A DNA stretch of 53,770 nucleotides from Oligoflexales bacterium (GCA_947479535.1 CANJZQ010000014.1:1-53770), one strand, 5' to 3'. Counted from the stretch's first letter, positions 35,276 to 43,667 are shown. The notes: generated by a model not told the origin, from the sequence alone. A program made the numbers and translations.

Positions 35276-36572
35276 GGATAAGCCTCGTAATATCATCGGA
35301 CGGTTTGGTGGCGGCTTGGGACGGTGACGTTTCACTGGTTTCAAGGTTCGTTATGCCTTGGTCGGTCACGGCAACACGGACCTTCTTTGTGACCGTGGCT
35401 CCCTGGCGGGCTGAAACCCTCAAGGGGCTTTTTGCTGGCACAGGTTTTTGAACGTCGGTCAGGTCTTGAGTGGCTGCAGCAAAGGCCTCCTCCAGGTCGT
35501 CGTGGTCTATTCGCTCCTCGAAAGACTTGCTCTTCGCTTCTGGCAAGCGTTCGATCTGCCGAGACCCCTGAACTTGAGTCATATCGTAGGAAGGAATCCG
35601 GTTTGCTCCGTTGGAGACGTTCGTCAAGAACTGAACACCAGTTGGTGATATGGACAAGAGAACGGTTTCGTTGCCCACTTGAACGAGCGTCAACTTTTGA
35701 CGCGGTCCTACGGCCATGCTGGATATTGTTTTCATTGTCATTTTGACCGTGTCGCGCGCGAAATCATCACCATCCTCGCTCTCGGGGACGCGATGCTTGA
35801 TGATGTTTTTAAATCGGATTGGGTTCCCGGCAGATTCGCGGGCCCTTTGGGAAAATGGATTCAGCCTGCGCCATTTGTACACAATTCCGAGAAGGGCAAG
35901 CATGAACAGCGAAAATCCGCTGACTATCGCAAGCTTGTTCGACAGGTCGGGAACCTTGACTCCGACAGTGGACCAGGAGGATTCAAGTGGCGGCGCAGAA
36001 TCGATCTTCTGATCAGACTCAATTCGCACGAGTTCGGCTGGCGTCGGTGCGTTGCCGGTTTCGATTTTGCTGTCGGATGCAGATGGATTTGCAATTTGGC
36101 CCGCTGAAGCAAGTGCGGCATCCAGTTTTTTATGATCCAGGGTCACAACAACCCGGTCCGTTAGTATTTCACTGACCAGTGCCTGCTTAACTGCGGCTGC
36201 GTCACGGTTTACAAACAGTCGCACGGCCGCGTCCGTTGGCTGGCCAGTCGTCGCGTTGGGTACCTGAAAGGCAGCTATTTTTGTGATGTACGGACTGTTC
36301 GCATCAAGAAAAGTTCCCGGTGACGGGACGATCGTGGACGGCAAAAGAATTTGGACGAAGGTTCCATGATCTTCCACAGACGGACTTGCCCAGTCTGGCT
36401 TGCCGGCAAGTGCAACGGTAACAATCGAGAGGGCTTTGTCCGATTCGCCCTCGATCGTTACGATTGATGTGCCTGCTGCTGCAGCGGCCAAAGAGGCTGT
36501 CGCAATAAGGAGCGAAGCAAGGGAGAAAATGCCACGTTCCAATAACTTCCGTCTGCTGGTCCGCATTTTCAT
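35244..36572 (-). CDS. fliO: FliO-like flagellar protein with long N-terminal periplasmic extension
   Basis: A 442-residue protein in the fliO position between fliN and fliP. A signal peptide (1-33) is followed by a ~175-residue periplasmic region that resembles an AMIN-type beta domain (VTVALAGKPD, FVQILLPSTIV, DRVVVTLDHKKL). One transmembrane helix follows (about 212-232), then a cytoplasmic part with the FliO core (GPRQKLTLVQVGNETVLLSI) near residues 290-310 and a disordered C-terminus. FliO of enterics is only about 120 residues, so this is a greatly enlarged form. FliO helps FliP assemble in the gate. ATG 36572 follows GAGGG. Confidence 0.82.
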   Translation of the reverse strand: MKMRTSRRKLLERGIFSLASLLIATASLAAAAAGTSIVTIEGESDKALSIVTVALAGKPDWASPSVEDHGTFVQILLPSTIVPSPGTFLDANSPYITKIAAFQVPNATTGQPTDAAVRLFVNRDAAAVKQALVSEILTDRVVVTLDHKKLDAALASAGQIANPSASDSKIETGNAPTPAELVRIESDQKIDSAPPLESSWSTVGVKVPDLSNKLAIVSGFSLFMLALLGIVYKWRRLNPFSQRARESAGNPIRFKNIIKHRVPESEDGDDFARDTVKMTMKTISSMAVGPRQKLTLVQVGNETVLLSISPTGVQFLTNVSNGANRIPSYDMTQVQGSRQIERLPEAKSKSFEERIDHDDLEEAFAAATQDLTDVQKPVPAKSPLRVSARQGATVTKKVRVAVTDQGITNLETSETSPSQAATKPSDDITRLIREKLRNLPVI

Positions 36573-36575
36573 GGA

Positions 36576-36968
36576 TTAGCCCTCTTTTGCAGGCTGCAGG
36601 TCATTCAATCCGAACTGCGAAACCACATCCGTCAACCGGACGCCAAATTTTTCGTTGACCACGACCACTTCACCCATCGCTACGAGCTTGTCATTGATCA
36701 AGATTTCCATCGGTTCACCGGCGATTTTGTCCAGTTCAATCACGGATCCCTGACCAAGCTGCAGAAGATCATTGATCAGCATTTTCGTGCGACCAAGCTC
36801 CACGGAAACCTTCAGTGGGACATCTAAAATCATTTTAAGTTTTGAGAAATCGGTCCTGGCCAACCTTCCGGCATGGCCATCGCCAAGGTCAGGGCCCTCG
36901 TTTGGGTCCTTTAGCGCTTCGTCAAACTCTGCGCTCGTCGCGCCTTCTGCTGCACTTGCATCTGCCAT
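36576..36968 (-). CDS. fliN: Flagellar motor switch protein FliN
   Basis: A 130-residue C-ring protein. A ~40-residue acidic, flexible N-terminus precedes the SpoA domain ([38 protein letters not shown]...[24 protein letters not shown]). AAGGAGG upstream makes ATG 36968 secure. It works with FliM and FliG in torque generation and export; fliG is not in the window. Confidence 0.96.
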   Translation of the reverse strand: MADASAAEGATSAEFDEALKDPNEGPDLGDGHAGRLARTDFSKLKMILDVPLKVSVELGRTKMLINDLLQLGQGSVIELDKIAGEPMEILINDKLVAMGEVVVVNEKFGVRLTDVVSQFGLNDLQPAKEG

Positions 36969-36995
36969 GATGACCCTCCTTGGTACCCGGTTTCG

Positions 36996-37976
36996 TTACA
37001 TTTCAATCAGGGATTCAGTGATTTTGATCGCGCGACTTCCTTTAAGGAGACCGGGGACCCCGCGGAATTTTGGCTGCCCCTCAATCAAGACGTCGAGGGG
37101 CATGGTGGCATCATTGTTCAACTGAATGATGTCACCGGGTTCGAGCTGCATGAGGTCTTTGACGCTGATGTCTGCATCGCCAAGGCGCACGCTGACATTG
37201 GCGGCGGTTCCCATGATTTTTTCCTTGATCCTGTTGATCCAGATGAAGTCGACTTCGAGCTGTTCGCTCTGAAAACCAACGGAGAGTTTCGACTTGATAG
37301 GCTCAAGGGTCGAATATGGAATCACGATTTTGATCGTGCCCGAAACCTTTTCCAGTTCGATATCGAAGGTCGTTGCAATGACAACATCAGAGGGCGGAAC
37401 GACGGCGACGAACTGCGGATTGATCTCGGTCCGGCTGTAGCCAATTTTTAACGGGTAAACTGGCTCCCATGCTTTCTCCAGATCATCGATGGCAGCCATG
37501 ACGATGCGCCGGGCGATTTTGATTTCGATTGGGGTGAAGTCCTTGCCTTCAATTTTTGTGTAAGGAACGTCGTTGCCACCGAACAGGCTGTCAACGAGGG
37601 CATAGAGGAGCTTTGACTCGATAACCATGACGGCGGCGCCACGCAGCGGTTCAAGGCGCAAAATATTAAGGCACGACGGCAGGGGGAGGGAGTTCATGAA
37701 CTCGGAAAACTTCAGTGGCCCGGTCGAGTTGACGCTCAGGTTGGCCATCTTGCGCAGTGAGTTGGACAGGGTGACACGAAAGAGCCTGATGAACCGGTCA
37801 TGGATGATATCCAGGGTGGGCATGCGGCCGCGAATGATCCTGTCCTGATTGGCAAGATCGTAGCCCATCACGCCAGACTTGGCTTCACCGCCACCCGTTT
37901 CATTTCCGGCTGGACGATTGTCCGATACCGCGGAAAGGAGCGCGTCAACTTCACTTTGGGAAAGTACCTGGTTCAT
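36996..37976 (-). CDS. fliM: Flagellar motor switch protein FliM
   Basis: A 326-residue C-ring protein. The N-terminal CheY-binding motif is present in the form LSQSEVDALLSAV. The middle CheC-like domain begins IRGRMPTLDIIHDRFIRLFR, and the C-terminal SpoA domain ends in the typical VLIEGQPKFRGVPGLLKGSRAIKI. AGGA upstream supports ATG 37976, 9 nt after fliL. It should receive phospho-CheY from the regulator encoded at the other end of the operon. Confidence 0.96.
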   Translation of the reverse strand: MNQVLSQSEVDALLSAVSDNRPAGNETGGGEAKSGVMGYDLANQDRIIRGRMPTLDIIHDRFIRLFRVTLSNSLRKMANLSVNSTGPLKFSEFMNSLPLPSCLNILRLEPLRGAAVMVIESKLLYALVDSLFGGNDVPYTKIEGKDFTPIEIKIARRIVMAAIDDLEKAWEPVYPLKIGYSRTEINPQFVAVVPPSDVVIATTFDIELEKVSGTIKIVIPYSTLEPIKSKLSVGFQSEQLEVDFIWINRIKEKIMGTAANVSVRLGDADISVKDLMQLEPGDIIQLNNDATMPLDVLIEGQPKFRGVPGLLKGSRAIKITESLIEM

Positions 37977-37985
37977 TCGGCCGTC

Positions 37986-38690
37986 CTACTCAATCAAGAT
38001 ATCGGTGATGTAAACGTTCTCGATCTTGCGGGTCATGTACTGGTTCAAACGATTCTTTATTTCGAGGCGAAGTTGGTCCTTTCCGTCAGGGCCCAACAGA
38101 AATTCGCGGGATTTCTTGCTGGCGACGGAAACAATGGCGTCACGCAACTGGGGCAGGCGTTTTTTAATTTCACCCTCTTGTTCAGCCCCCCCAAAGAACT
38201 CGACCGTCACTTCCATCCGCGCGTAGTGGCTGTCCATGGGATTGCCGAGGTTGATGTTGAAAGCCGCAAATGAATAGGTCTGACCAAAATCTGGGGCTGA
38301 ATCTGATCCGCCGGATGCGTCGCTCCCCTTTTCCGACTCCTTGCCGTGTGCGTCAGCTTTTTTGTCGGGCGCGTGTTCGTCCGCTTTCTTGTCAGCGGCG
38401 TGTTCGTCGGGTTTTTTGTCGGCTGCGTGCTCGTCCGTTTTATTTTCAGCGGCGTGTTCGTCGGCTTTCTTTTCTGGGCCGTGGGCACCTGCCTCCGTGG
38501 CCGCCGGTTCCGCCTTTTTCTTCCCGAGGAACATGGCTGCGCCGCCGCCAATTGCTGCAACGCCAACAACCCCGCCGATTGCCATGATCAGAAGTTTCTT
38601 TTTCTTCTGTTTGGCTTCGTCTTCAGGAGTCGCGGCAGCGGCCTCCTTGCCCTTTTCTGGGGCCTTCTTTTCTTCTTTTTTCTCAGACAT
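37986..38690 (-). CDS. fliL: Flagellar basal-body protein FliL with His/Asp-rich repeat linker
   Basis: A 234-residue stator-associated protein and first gene of the flagellar run. A Lys/Glu/Ala-rich cytoplasmic N-terminus and a transmembrane helix (about 33-55) are followed by a linker of five 9-residue repeats (type KxDEHAADK, about 71-115). The periplasmic FliL domain then follows (YSFAAFNINLGNPMDSHYARMEVTVEFFG ... RDAIVSVASKKSREFLLGPDGKDQLRLEIKNRLNQYM). The repeat linker is unusual for FliL. ATG 38690 has GGA 8 nt upstream. A sigma-54-like element and a palindrome precede it. Confidence 0.92.
   Translation of the reverse strand: MSEKKEEKKAPEKGKEAAAATPEDEAKQKKKKLLIMAIGGVVGVAAIGGGAAMFLGKKKAEPAATEAGAHGPEKKADEHAAENKTDEHAADKKPDEHAADKKADEHAPDKKADAHGKESEKGSDASGGSDSAPDFGQTYSFAAFNINLGNPMDSHYARMEVTVEFFGGAEQEGEIKKRLPQLRDAIVSVASKKSREFLLGPDGKDQLRLEIKNRLNQYMTRKIENVYITDILIE
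38344..38478 (-). repeat. 27-bp tandem repeat inside fliL (five units)
   Basis: Five imperfect 27-bp units begin at 38344, 38371, 38398, 38425 and 38452. On the plus strand each starts like GCGTGTTCGTC. They encode the His/Asp/Lys-rich 9-residue repeats of FliL. Since each unit is a multiple of three, unit number can vary without breaking the frame. Confidence 0.85.
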
Positions 38691-38704
38691 GGTTCATTCC
38701 AATG

Positions 38705-38718
38705 GCGCAGTACTGCGC
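38705..38718. promoter_or_regulatory. Perfect 14-bp palindrome in the fliL leader
   Basis: GCGCAGTACTGCGC is its own reverse complement. It lies 15 nt before the fliL start codon, between it and the predicted sigma-54 element. A dimeric repressor site or RNA hairpin is possible. No regulator can be named. Confidence 0.5.
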
Positions 38719-38778
38719 AAAATTTGTCCGCCAAACGGCGTCCTGGTCACGTGAATCTGGGAGTTCTCTGCCTACCCA

Positions 38779-38794
38779 TACAATTCGCGTGCCA
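38779..38794 (-). promoter_or_regulatory. Sigma-54-like -24/-12 promoter upstream of fliL
   Basis: On the minus strand TGGCACGCGAATTGTA matches the consensus TGGCACG-N4-TTGCA with correct GG to G(C/T) spacing of 10 nt; the only mismatch is T for C at -12. The predicted start would be about 75-80 nt before the fliL ATG. Sigma-54 control of flagellar operons is common. This call is based on pattern only. Confidence 0.55.
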
Positions 38795-39119
38795 AGTTCC
38801 CGGGTCAGCCGTTTGACACGCCAAGCCGCGAGCCGGGGCCTTGTCTGGCGCGCCCCCCGCGTTGGAGGTCCCAAGTTTTTGACGGTGGCGTCAAAGTCCC
38901 GCTGACGTTTTGCGCCAAAAAAATGGCGATGCGGCGGAACCTTGGCGCCCTTTTGCTGGGATATTCTTTTGGGATAACAGCCTGCGAGTTTGCTTATTTT
39001 TTAAACAGGGCAAACAATCTGTTTGGATGAGTCGTTTTGATGGGTTAATCTTTATCGCCGATTGGGGCAGGCCCCATGAAAAAAACCTGTTTTTGCCCTC
39101 TACTGCGAGGAAACCGTCG

Positions 39120-39590
39120 ATGCGCTCAAGAATTACATCGGTAGCCCTGATCTCTGGTCTACTCATCCTGACTGTTGGTTGTATGGAGCAATTCAATCCC
39201 CGCCGGTTTTGGAAGCAGACCAAAGATGAGCGGGAATTGGCGCACCGTCCCTTGCAGAAGCTAACGGCAAAAGGTGAGATTCCGCCAATGGAGGCCGCAG
39301 TGGCTGAAGTGGACCCTGTTTTCGCGAAATATGCGACCATGTGCGCGAGTTGCCATGGTGAAGACGGCAAGGGAAATGGCGCGGCATCTGGTGGCCTGGT
39401 GCCAAAACCACGTAACTTTCACGACACAAACTGGCAAGCCAAAGTCGATGATGCTCACATTGCCGGCGTCATTTCCAAGGGTGGCGCAGCATACGGATTA
39501 AGTGGAAGCATGCCGCCTTGGGGCGCGGTGTTGTCACAGGAAGAAATTGAGGGTCTGGTGAAAAAGATCCGGCTGTGGGGAAAAAAGTAA
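39120..39590 (+). CDS. Monohaem cytochrome c lipoprotein
   Basis: A 156-residue electron carrier. Signal peptide with lipobox TVGC (C21) anchors it in the membrane on the periplasmic side. Haem attachment is C75-A-S-C78-H79, and the distal ligand is probably M131 (GSMPPWG), as in class I cytochromes. ATG 39120 follows GCGAGG; upstream in-frame codons from 38910 lack any signal. It stands alone, converging on lysA with a 1-nt gap. Redox partners cannot be inferred from the neighbours. Confidence 0.88.
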   Translation: MRSRITSVALISGLLILTVGCMEQFNPRRFWKQTKDERELAHRPLQKLTAKGEIPPMEAAVAEVDPVFAKYATMCASCHGEDGKGNGAASGGLVPKPRNFHDTNWQAKVDDAHIAGVISKGGAAYGLSGSMPPWGAVLSQEEIEGLVKKIRLWGKK

Positions 39591-39591
39591 G

Positions 39592-40848
39592 TTAGAGGCA
39601 CTGCCTGTGGCGCGTCACCGCGAAAAGGTCGTGCTTGACCACAAGTTCGGCTGGCATTGGTCGCAAGTTATAGTTTGAAGCCATTGTGAAGCCATACGCG
39701 CCAGCTTGCAGAATCACTGCAAGCTGATTTTTTTTAGGCGAATCGTTAAAGCGAATATCATACGCCAGCACGTCGCTTGATTCACAAACTGGACCGACGA
39801 CATCAAAGCAAGCGCCCTTACCTGCCTGTTCCTGGTGGCCCTCAAGGATAATCTCGTGGCGCGCATCGTAAAGTGCAGGACGTATTAGTTCGGTCATAGA
39901 GGCATCGACCACAACAAATTGGTCTTTGACACCAATCACGCGTGTCAACAACCCGCCACATTCCGCGACAACCCATCTTCCTGGTTCAACGATAATCCGC
40001 AAATTTCTCGTGGAAGCCAAACGCGCACTGGCTTGGGCACCCTTTATGGCATTGGCAAATTGTTCGATTCCTGGCGGTTCAGGGTCGCCTTCGTAACGCA
40101 CAGGAAATCCACCGCCAAAGTCGATGAATTCCAGATCCTCCCGGCCGCTCTCGTGGATTGAATCGGCCAGACGAACAAGGTGGTCAGCGGCAATTCGCCA
40201 GGCAGAGACATCGGTGATTTGGCTCCCGATATGGGCCGAAACTCCGGACAACCTGATAAAATCGCCGGTTTCCGAAATCCTTTTCAATGCCAATTCAATC
40301 ATGAAGCCCGAAAGTCCAAACTTGTTCTTTTTCTTTCCTGTCGTGATCTTCGGGTGGGTGTGTGCGTCAACATCTGGATTAACGCGCAGGCCAATTCGAG
40401 CCCGCTTACTGCGTGATCTCGCGATGGCAATGATACTTTCCAGCTCAAATAGGCTTTCAACGTTCAAGGCAATGTCATGTTCAACGGCGAATAAAATTTC
40501 TGCATCTTTTTTTCCCACACCAGAAAAAATCATGCGGTCTGGAGAAAAACCACACGCGAGTCCGGCCTTGAGTTCACCGCCAGAAACGGCGTCCATGCCC
40601 CATTGCAAACTGGAACAGGCTGCGATCTGGCGCAGGATCTCCGGGTTGTTGTTGGCCTTGGCTGCGTAACAAGGAAGAATGTTCATGCCCCTGAAGGCAC
40701 TGGAAAACAGATCCAACTGAAAGTGGAGCCGGTTCGTGGAATAGACGTAGCATGGCGTTTCAAACGATTGAGCAATGTCAGCAAGCCGAACTTCATCGCA
40801 CCAAAGTCCGTCGTTCCGATGGTGAAATCCGAGGTGTTTCGGCGTCAC
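39592..40848 (-). CDS. lysA: Diaminopimelate decarboxylase
   Basis: A 418-residue PLP enzyme of fold type III that makes lysine from meso-diaminopimelate. The PLP lysine is K64 in CYAAKANNN. Other motifs are HIGSQ, FIDFGGGFPVRYEG, EPGRWVVAECG, GPVCESSD (substrate Cys) and GAYGFTMASNYN. The start is GTG 40848, which overlaps the upstream tat stop (GTGA). This regulates meso-DAP between peptidoglycan and lysine. No other lys/dap genes are nearby. Confidence 0.95.
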   Translation of the reverse strand: MTPKHLGFHHRNDGLWCDEVRLADIAQSFETPCYVYSTNRLHFQLDLFSSAFRGMNILPCYAAKANNNPEILRQIAACSSLQWGMDAVSGGELKAGLACGFSPDRMIFSGVGKKDAEILFAVEHDIALNVESLFELESIIAIARSRSKRARIGLRVNPDVDAHTHPKITTGKKKNKFGLSGFMIELALKRISETGDFIRLSGVSAHIGSQITDVSAWRIAADHLVRLADSIHESGREDLEFIDFGGGFPVRYEGDPEPPGIEQFANAIKGAQASARLASTRNLRIIVEPGRWVVAECGGLLTRVIGVKDQFVVVDASMTELIRPALYDARHEIILEGHQEQAGKGACFDVVGPVCESSDVLAYDIRFNDSPKKNQLAVILQAGAYGFTMASNYNLRPMPAELVVKHDLFAVTRHRQCL

Positions 40849-41219
40849 TTGGGTTTGTTCTCAGTATTGGTTGGAGTTTCAGGAAGTTCAAGGCCACCGG
40901 TTGTAAAGTTGGCCCGGATGCCCTTCATGGAAACATCTAAAGTCCCAGGCATGTCAAATGTGCCTGGAATCTCAGAGAGGTTCTTGACTATCGCCTTTTG
41001 ATCCACAGAATCCGCGATGGACTTGGCCTCTTTGCGGACTTCCTCTTCTGCTTCGCGGATCACGCCATCAACGGTAGACTTGACTTCATTGGCAGCGCGG
41101 CGGACTTGAACAAAAAGTTTTCCCGCCGATTTGATGAACTCCGGCAATTGCTTTGGCCCGACAAAGATCAGGGCCGCAACAACGATCACAATTATTTCAG
41201 ATATTCCCAGTCCAAACAT
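40845..41219 (-). CDS. tatB: Sec-independent translocase protein TatA/TatB
   Basis: A 124-residue protein with a short N-terminal transmembrane helix, the FGP-type hinge (VGPKQLPEFIKSAGK) and a long amphipathic/charged helix, followed by a hydrophilic tail. The extended length and charged second helix favour TatB over TatA, but the two are hard to separate by eye. It is part of the twin-arginine pathway for folded proteins. tatC is not in the window. It overlaps lysA by 4 nt and diverges from hldD across 65 bp. Confidence 0.88.
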   Translation of the reverse strand: MFGLGISEIIVIVVAALIFVGPKQLPEFIKSAGKLFVQVRRAANEVKSTVDGVIREAEEEVRKEAKSIADSVDQKAIVKNLSEIPGTFDMPGTLDVSMKGIRANFTTGGLELPETPTNTENKPK

Positions 41220-41284
41220 ATGGCGGCGACTCTAGTAGAATTGTATGAATTGATAAATGGGATTCGGGCCCTGGGAGGAACTCT

Positions 41285-42271
41285 ATGATCGTCGTTACAG
41301 GTGGTGCAGGCTTTATTGGCAGTGCCTTTTTGTGGAAACTCAACGAGGAGGGACTGCACGACATCTTGGTCGCGGATGAGTTCGGTACCGGCAACAAATG
41401 GCGCAACCTGGCCAAGCGGCGGATCGGATATGCCCTGCACAAAGACCAACTCCTCGACTGGCTCAGTACGAAATCCCGTCCTGCCGCCATCGATGCAATC
41501 ATCCACATGGGTGCCTGTTCTGCCACAACCGAGAAGGATGTGGACTATCTGATTAAAAATAACTTCAACTATTCCGCCGAGTTATTTCAGTTTGCCGCCC
41601 GCGAGAAGATTCCGTTCATCTATGCCTCCTCTGCGGCCACCTATGGCATGGGGGAACATGGCTATAGCGACGATCCCCAGCTTATCCACAGGCTTCGACC
41701 GATCAATCCCTACGGGTACAGCAAGCATGTCTTTGATCAGTGGGTCATGAATCAGCGGGAAAAACCGCCATTTTGGGCGGGCCTGAAATTTTTTAACGTC
41801 TACGGACCGCAGGAATACCACAAGGGGGGGCAGGCCAGCGTCGTGTTTCACGCATTTCCTCAGGTCCGCGACCGTGGGAACCTCAAGCTGTTCAAGTCCT
41901 ACAAGGATGGAATTGCCCACGGCGAACAGCGCCGCGATTTTGTTTGGATCAAGGACGTTGTCGATGTGATCTTGCATTTCATGCGTGCGCCAAAAAATGC
42001 CAAATCAGGGATTTACAACGTAGGGAGTGGAGAGGCCCGCTCGTTTGCGGATCTTGGTCGGGCCGTTTTCTCTTCAATGGGAAAACGCGAAGCCAAGTTT
42101 GACTGGGTTGAAATGCCGGATGATCTCAAAAACCAATACCAGTATTTCACCGAGGCCAACCTTTCCCAATTGCGTGAACAGGGTGGTTATACGAAATCCT
42201 TTACGCCTCTTGAAGATGGTGTGAAGGAGTACGTAACTCGTTACCTTACCAGTCAAGATCCGTTTCTTTGA
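41285..42271 (+). CDS. hldD: ADP-L-glycero-D-manno-heptose 6-epimerase
   Basis: A 328-residue SDR epimerase in the synthesis of ADP-heptose for the LPS inner core. Motifs are [42 protein letters not shown], the catalytic Y-x-x-x-K in NPYGYSKHVFD, KFFNVYGPQEYHKGGQASV and QRRDFVWIKDVVDVI, which distinguish HldD from other epimerases. GGAGG precedes ATG 41285. It shows that the organism makes heptose-containing LPS. The next gene, an Omp85 protein, is effectively contiguous. Confidence 0.95.
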   Translation: MIVVTGGAGFIGSAFLWKLNEEGLHDILVADEFGTGNKWRNLAKRRIGYALHKDQLLDWLSTKSRPAAIDAIIHMGACSATTEKDVDYLIKNNFNYSAELFQFAAREKIPFIYASSAATYGMGEHGYSDDPQLIHRLRPINPYGYSKHVFDQWVMNQREKPPFWAGLKFFNVYGPQEYHKGGQASVVFHAFPQVRDRGNLKLFKSYKDGIAHGEQRRDFVWIKDVVDVILHFMRAPKNAKSGIYNVGSGEARSFADLGRAVFSSMGKREAKFDWVEMPDDLKNQYQYFTEANLSQLREQGGYTKSFTPLEDGVKEYVTRYLTSQDPFL

Positions 42272-42273
42272 TC

Positions 42274-43605
42274 ATGAAGTTCCTGTTGCGACACACTTTC
42301 GCCTCCTCCTTGGTCCTGGCAGGATTCTTGTTGCCTGGAGCGTGGGCTTTTGCAATCCAGGCCGGTGTTCGCAAGGTGACTGGACTTCAAGTTCATGGCG
42401 CCGTGCGCAGTGACGTGCAGTGGTTGCAGGATTATATCGGAATCGATTTTCCTGCTGATCTTTCTGACCTTGATGTTCAACGCATTCGCCAGAAGCTGAT
42501 GACGGCTGATGTCTTTATTGACGTTCAAGTCCGTGTGGACGAGGAAACCTCAGAGCTGGTCGTTGATGTCGACGAAAAATGGACCACCATTCCGGTCATC
42601 CGTGGTGCATACGGTGGCGGCACTCCCCTTCTCGTGGCAGGTGTTTATGACATGCATGCCTATGGACGGCTCCTGACCCTCGGCTTCGAAACAAAAAAAT
42701 ATGGCACGGCCCCCACTGGTTTTACCCTGTGGGCAAAACTTCCTCGTGCAGCCGGCGGCAAAGGAAACACCGGAATTGAAATCTGGCGCGACTTTCGTCG
42801 GCGCTCATATTATGACTCTGCCGGAGAAATGACTGGCAAACTTGGTTTCGACAGCGCCTATGTGCGGCTCTATCACTTGGTTCCACTTTTTCCGGAGGCT
42901 GACCCTCTTGCCCCCGAGATCTTTCAGGCAGGAATAGAGCTACTTTCGCGTCGTGACCGCAAGCCCACCGTTGACGGAAAATCCGTCGCCAATCTGAACC
43001 TGCCAGAACGGGAAAATGCCTGGGAGCATCGCGCACTGGCCAGCCTTGTTTTTGATAACCTGTCAGTCGAAGACCAGCAGCTTGAGGGGCATCGACTGAT
43101 GTTCAAGAGCGGCTTGTCAAAGGGTGAAGGGATCGAAACTCCGGGCCTGTCGAATTACTCCGAAGCCGAAGGATTTTCATTTCATCGGCCGAGTTCCGAT
43201 CTCAATATCGCCATTCATGCTTACCTCCAGACGGCAGGAAGTCCGACCATTTCAAACGTATTTCATCTCGGAGGATTTGACTCCATCCGAGGTTTTCCAG
43301 ATGGGATCCGCTGCGGCGCCGTTGCAGCCTATGGAAATCTAGAAGTGCGCCGCGAGGCATGGACCTCAAAATGGCTGAAGATTGCGACCGTTGCTTTTGT
43401 TGACGCAGGGGTCGCGGGCAAGGACTTCCAAGACGCCAGTGAAGACTTGTTTCGCTCTGCTGGTGGCGGGTTCCGCCTTTCCATCCCGAAGGTGCACCGC
43501 CTCGTTTTTCGGGTTGATTATGCTTGGGGCAGGAGCAATGACCTTTCAACCTCGGGAATATCCCTTGGTCTCAACCAGTTTTTTCAACCCTACAAACCAT
43601 TGTAG
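42274..43605 (+). CDS. Omp85/BamA-TamA-like outer membrane protein with one POTRA domain
   Basis: A ~443-residue outer membrane protein. A signal peptide (to about AWAFA) is followed by one visible POTRA-like domain (about 30-110, ending in VVDVDEKWTTIPVI). The surface-antigen D15 barrel follows, with the Omp85 motif GGFDSIRGFPDG near residue 345 and a C-terminal strand ending in NQFFQPYKPL. BamA has five POTRAs and TamA three, so this is a short relative whose role may be insertion of particular outer membrane proteins or two-partner-type secretion. ATG 42274 is 2 nt after the hldD stop. Confidence 0.85.
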   Translation: MKFLLRHTFASSLVLAGFLLPGAWAFAIQAGVRKVTGLQVHGAVRSDVQWLQDYIGIDFPADLSDLDVQRIRQKLMTADVFIDVQVRVDEETSELVVDVDEKWTTIPVIRGAYGGGTPLLVAGVYDMHAYGRLLTLGFETKKYGTAPTGFTLWAKLPRAAGGKGNTGIEIWRDFRRRSYYDSAGEMTGKLGFDSAYVRLYHLVPLFPEADPLAPEIFQAGIELLSRRDRKPTVDGKSVANLNLPERENAWEHRALASLVFDNLSVEDQQLEGHRLMFKSGLSKGEGIETPGLSNYSEAEGFSFHRPSSDLNIAIHAYLQTAGSPTISNVFHLGGFDSIRGFPDGIRCGAVAAYGNLEVRREAWTSKWLKIATVAFVDAGVAGKDFQDASEDLFRSAGGGFRLSIPKVHRLVFRVDYAWGRSNDLSTSGISLGLNQFFQPYKPL

Positions 43606-43614
43606 TACAATTGA

Positions 43615-43656
43615 CCTGTCCTTAACGTGATCTCAATTCACGACCGTTAGGACAGG
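43615..43656 (+). promoter_or_regulatory. Long stem-loop abutting the ribosome site of the next gene
   Basis: CCTGTCCTTAACG and CGTTAGGACAGG pair over 12 bp with one bulged T. The right arm ends directly beside GGGAG, the ribosome binding site for ATG 43668. A nested CGTGA/TCACG pairing is also possible. No T-run follows, so translational or processing control is more likely than termination. Confidence 0.55.
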
Positions 43657-43667
43657 GAGTGTTCAGC

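Larger units (their letters stand above)
38691..39119. other. Longest gene-free stretch, between divergent fliL and cytochrome c genes
   Basis: This 429-bp region has no gene I can support. It holds a 14-bp palindrome (38705-38718), a sigma-54-like element on the minus strand (38779-38794), a 7-bp inverted repeat TTTGACG/CGTCAAA (38878-38895), and the leader of the cytochrome gene. It presumably carries promoters for both directions. Confidence 0.6.

Noticed and set aside
38683-38874. 63-codon minus-strand open frame directly upstream of fliL
   Set aside because: It is basic and lacks a known motif. It covers the sigma-54-like element and palindrome and overlaps the fliL start without a clear ribosome site. 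I considered a FlbD-like protein but saw no match.
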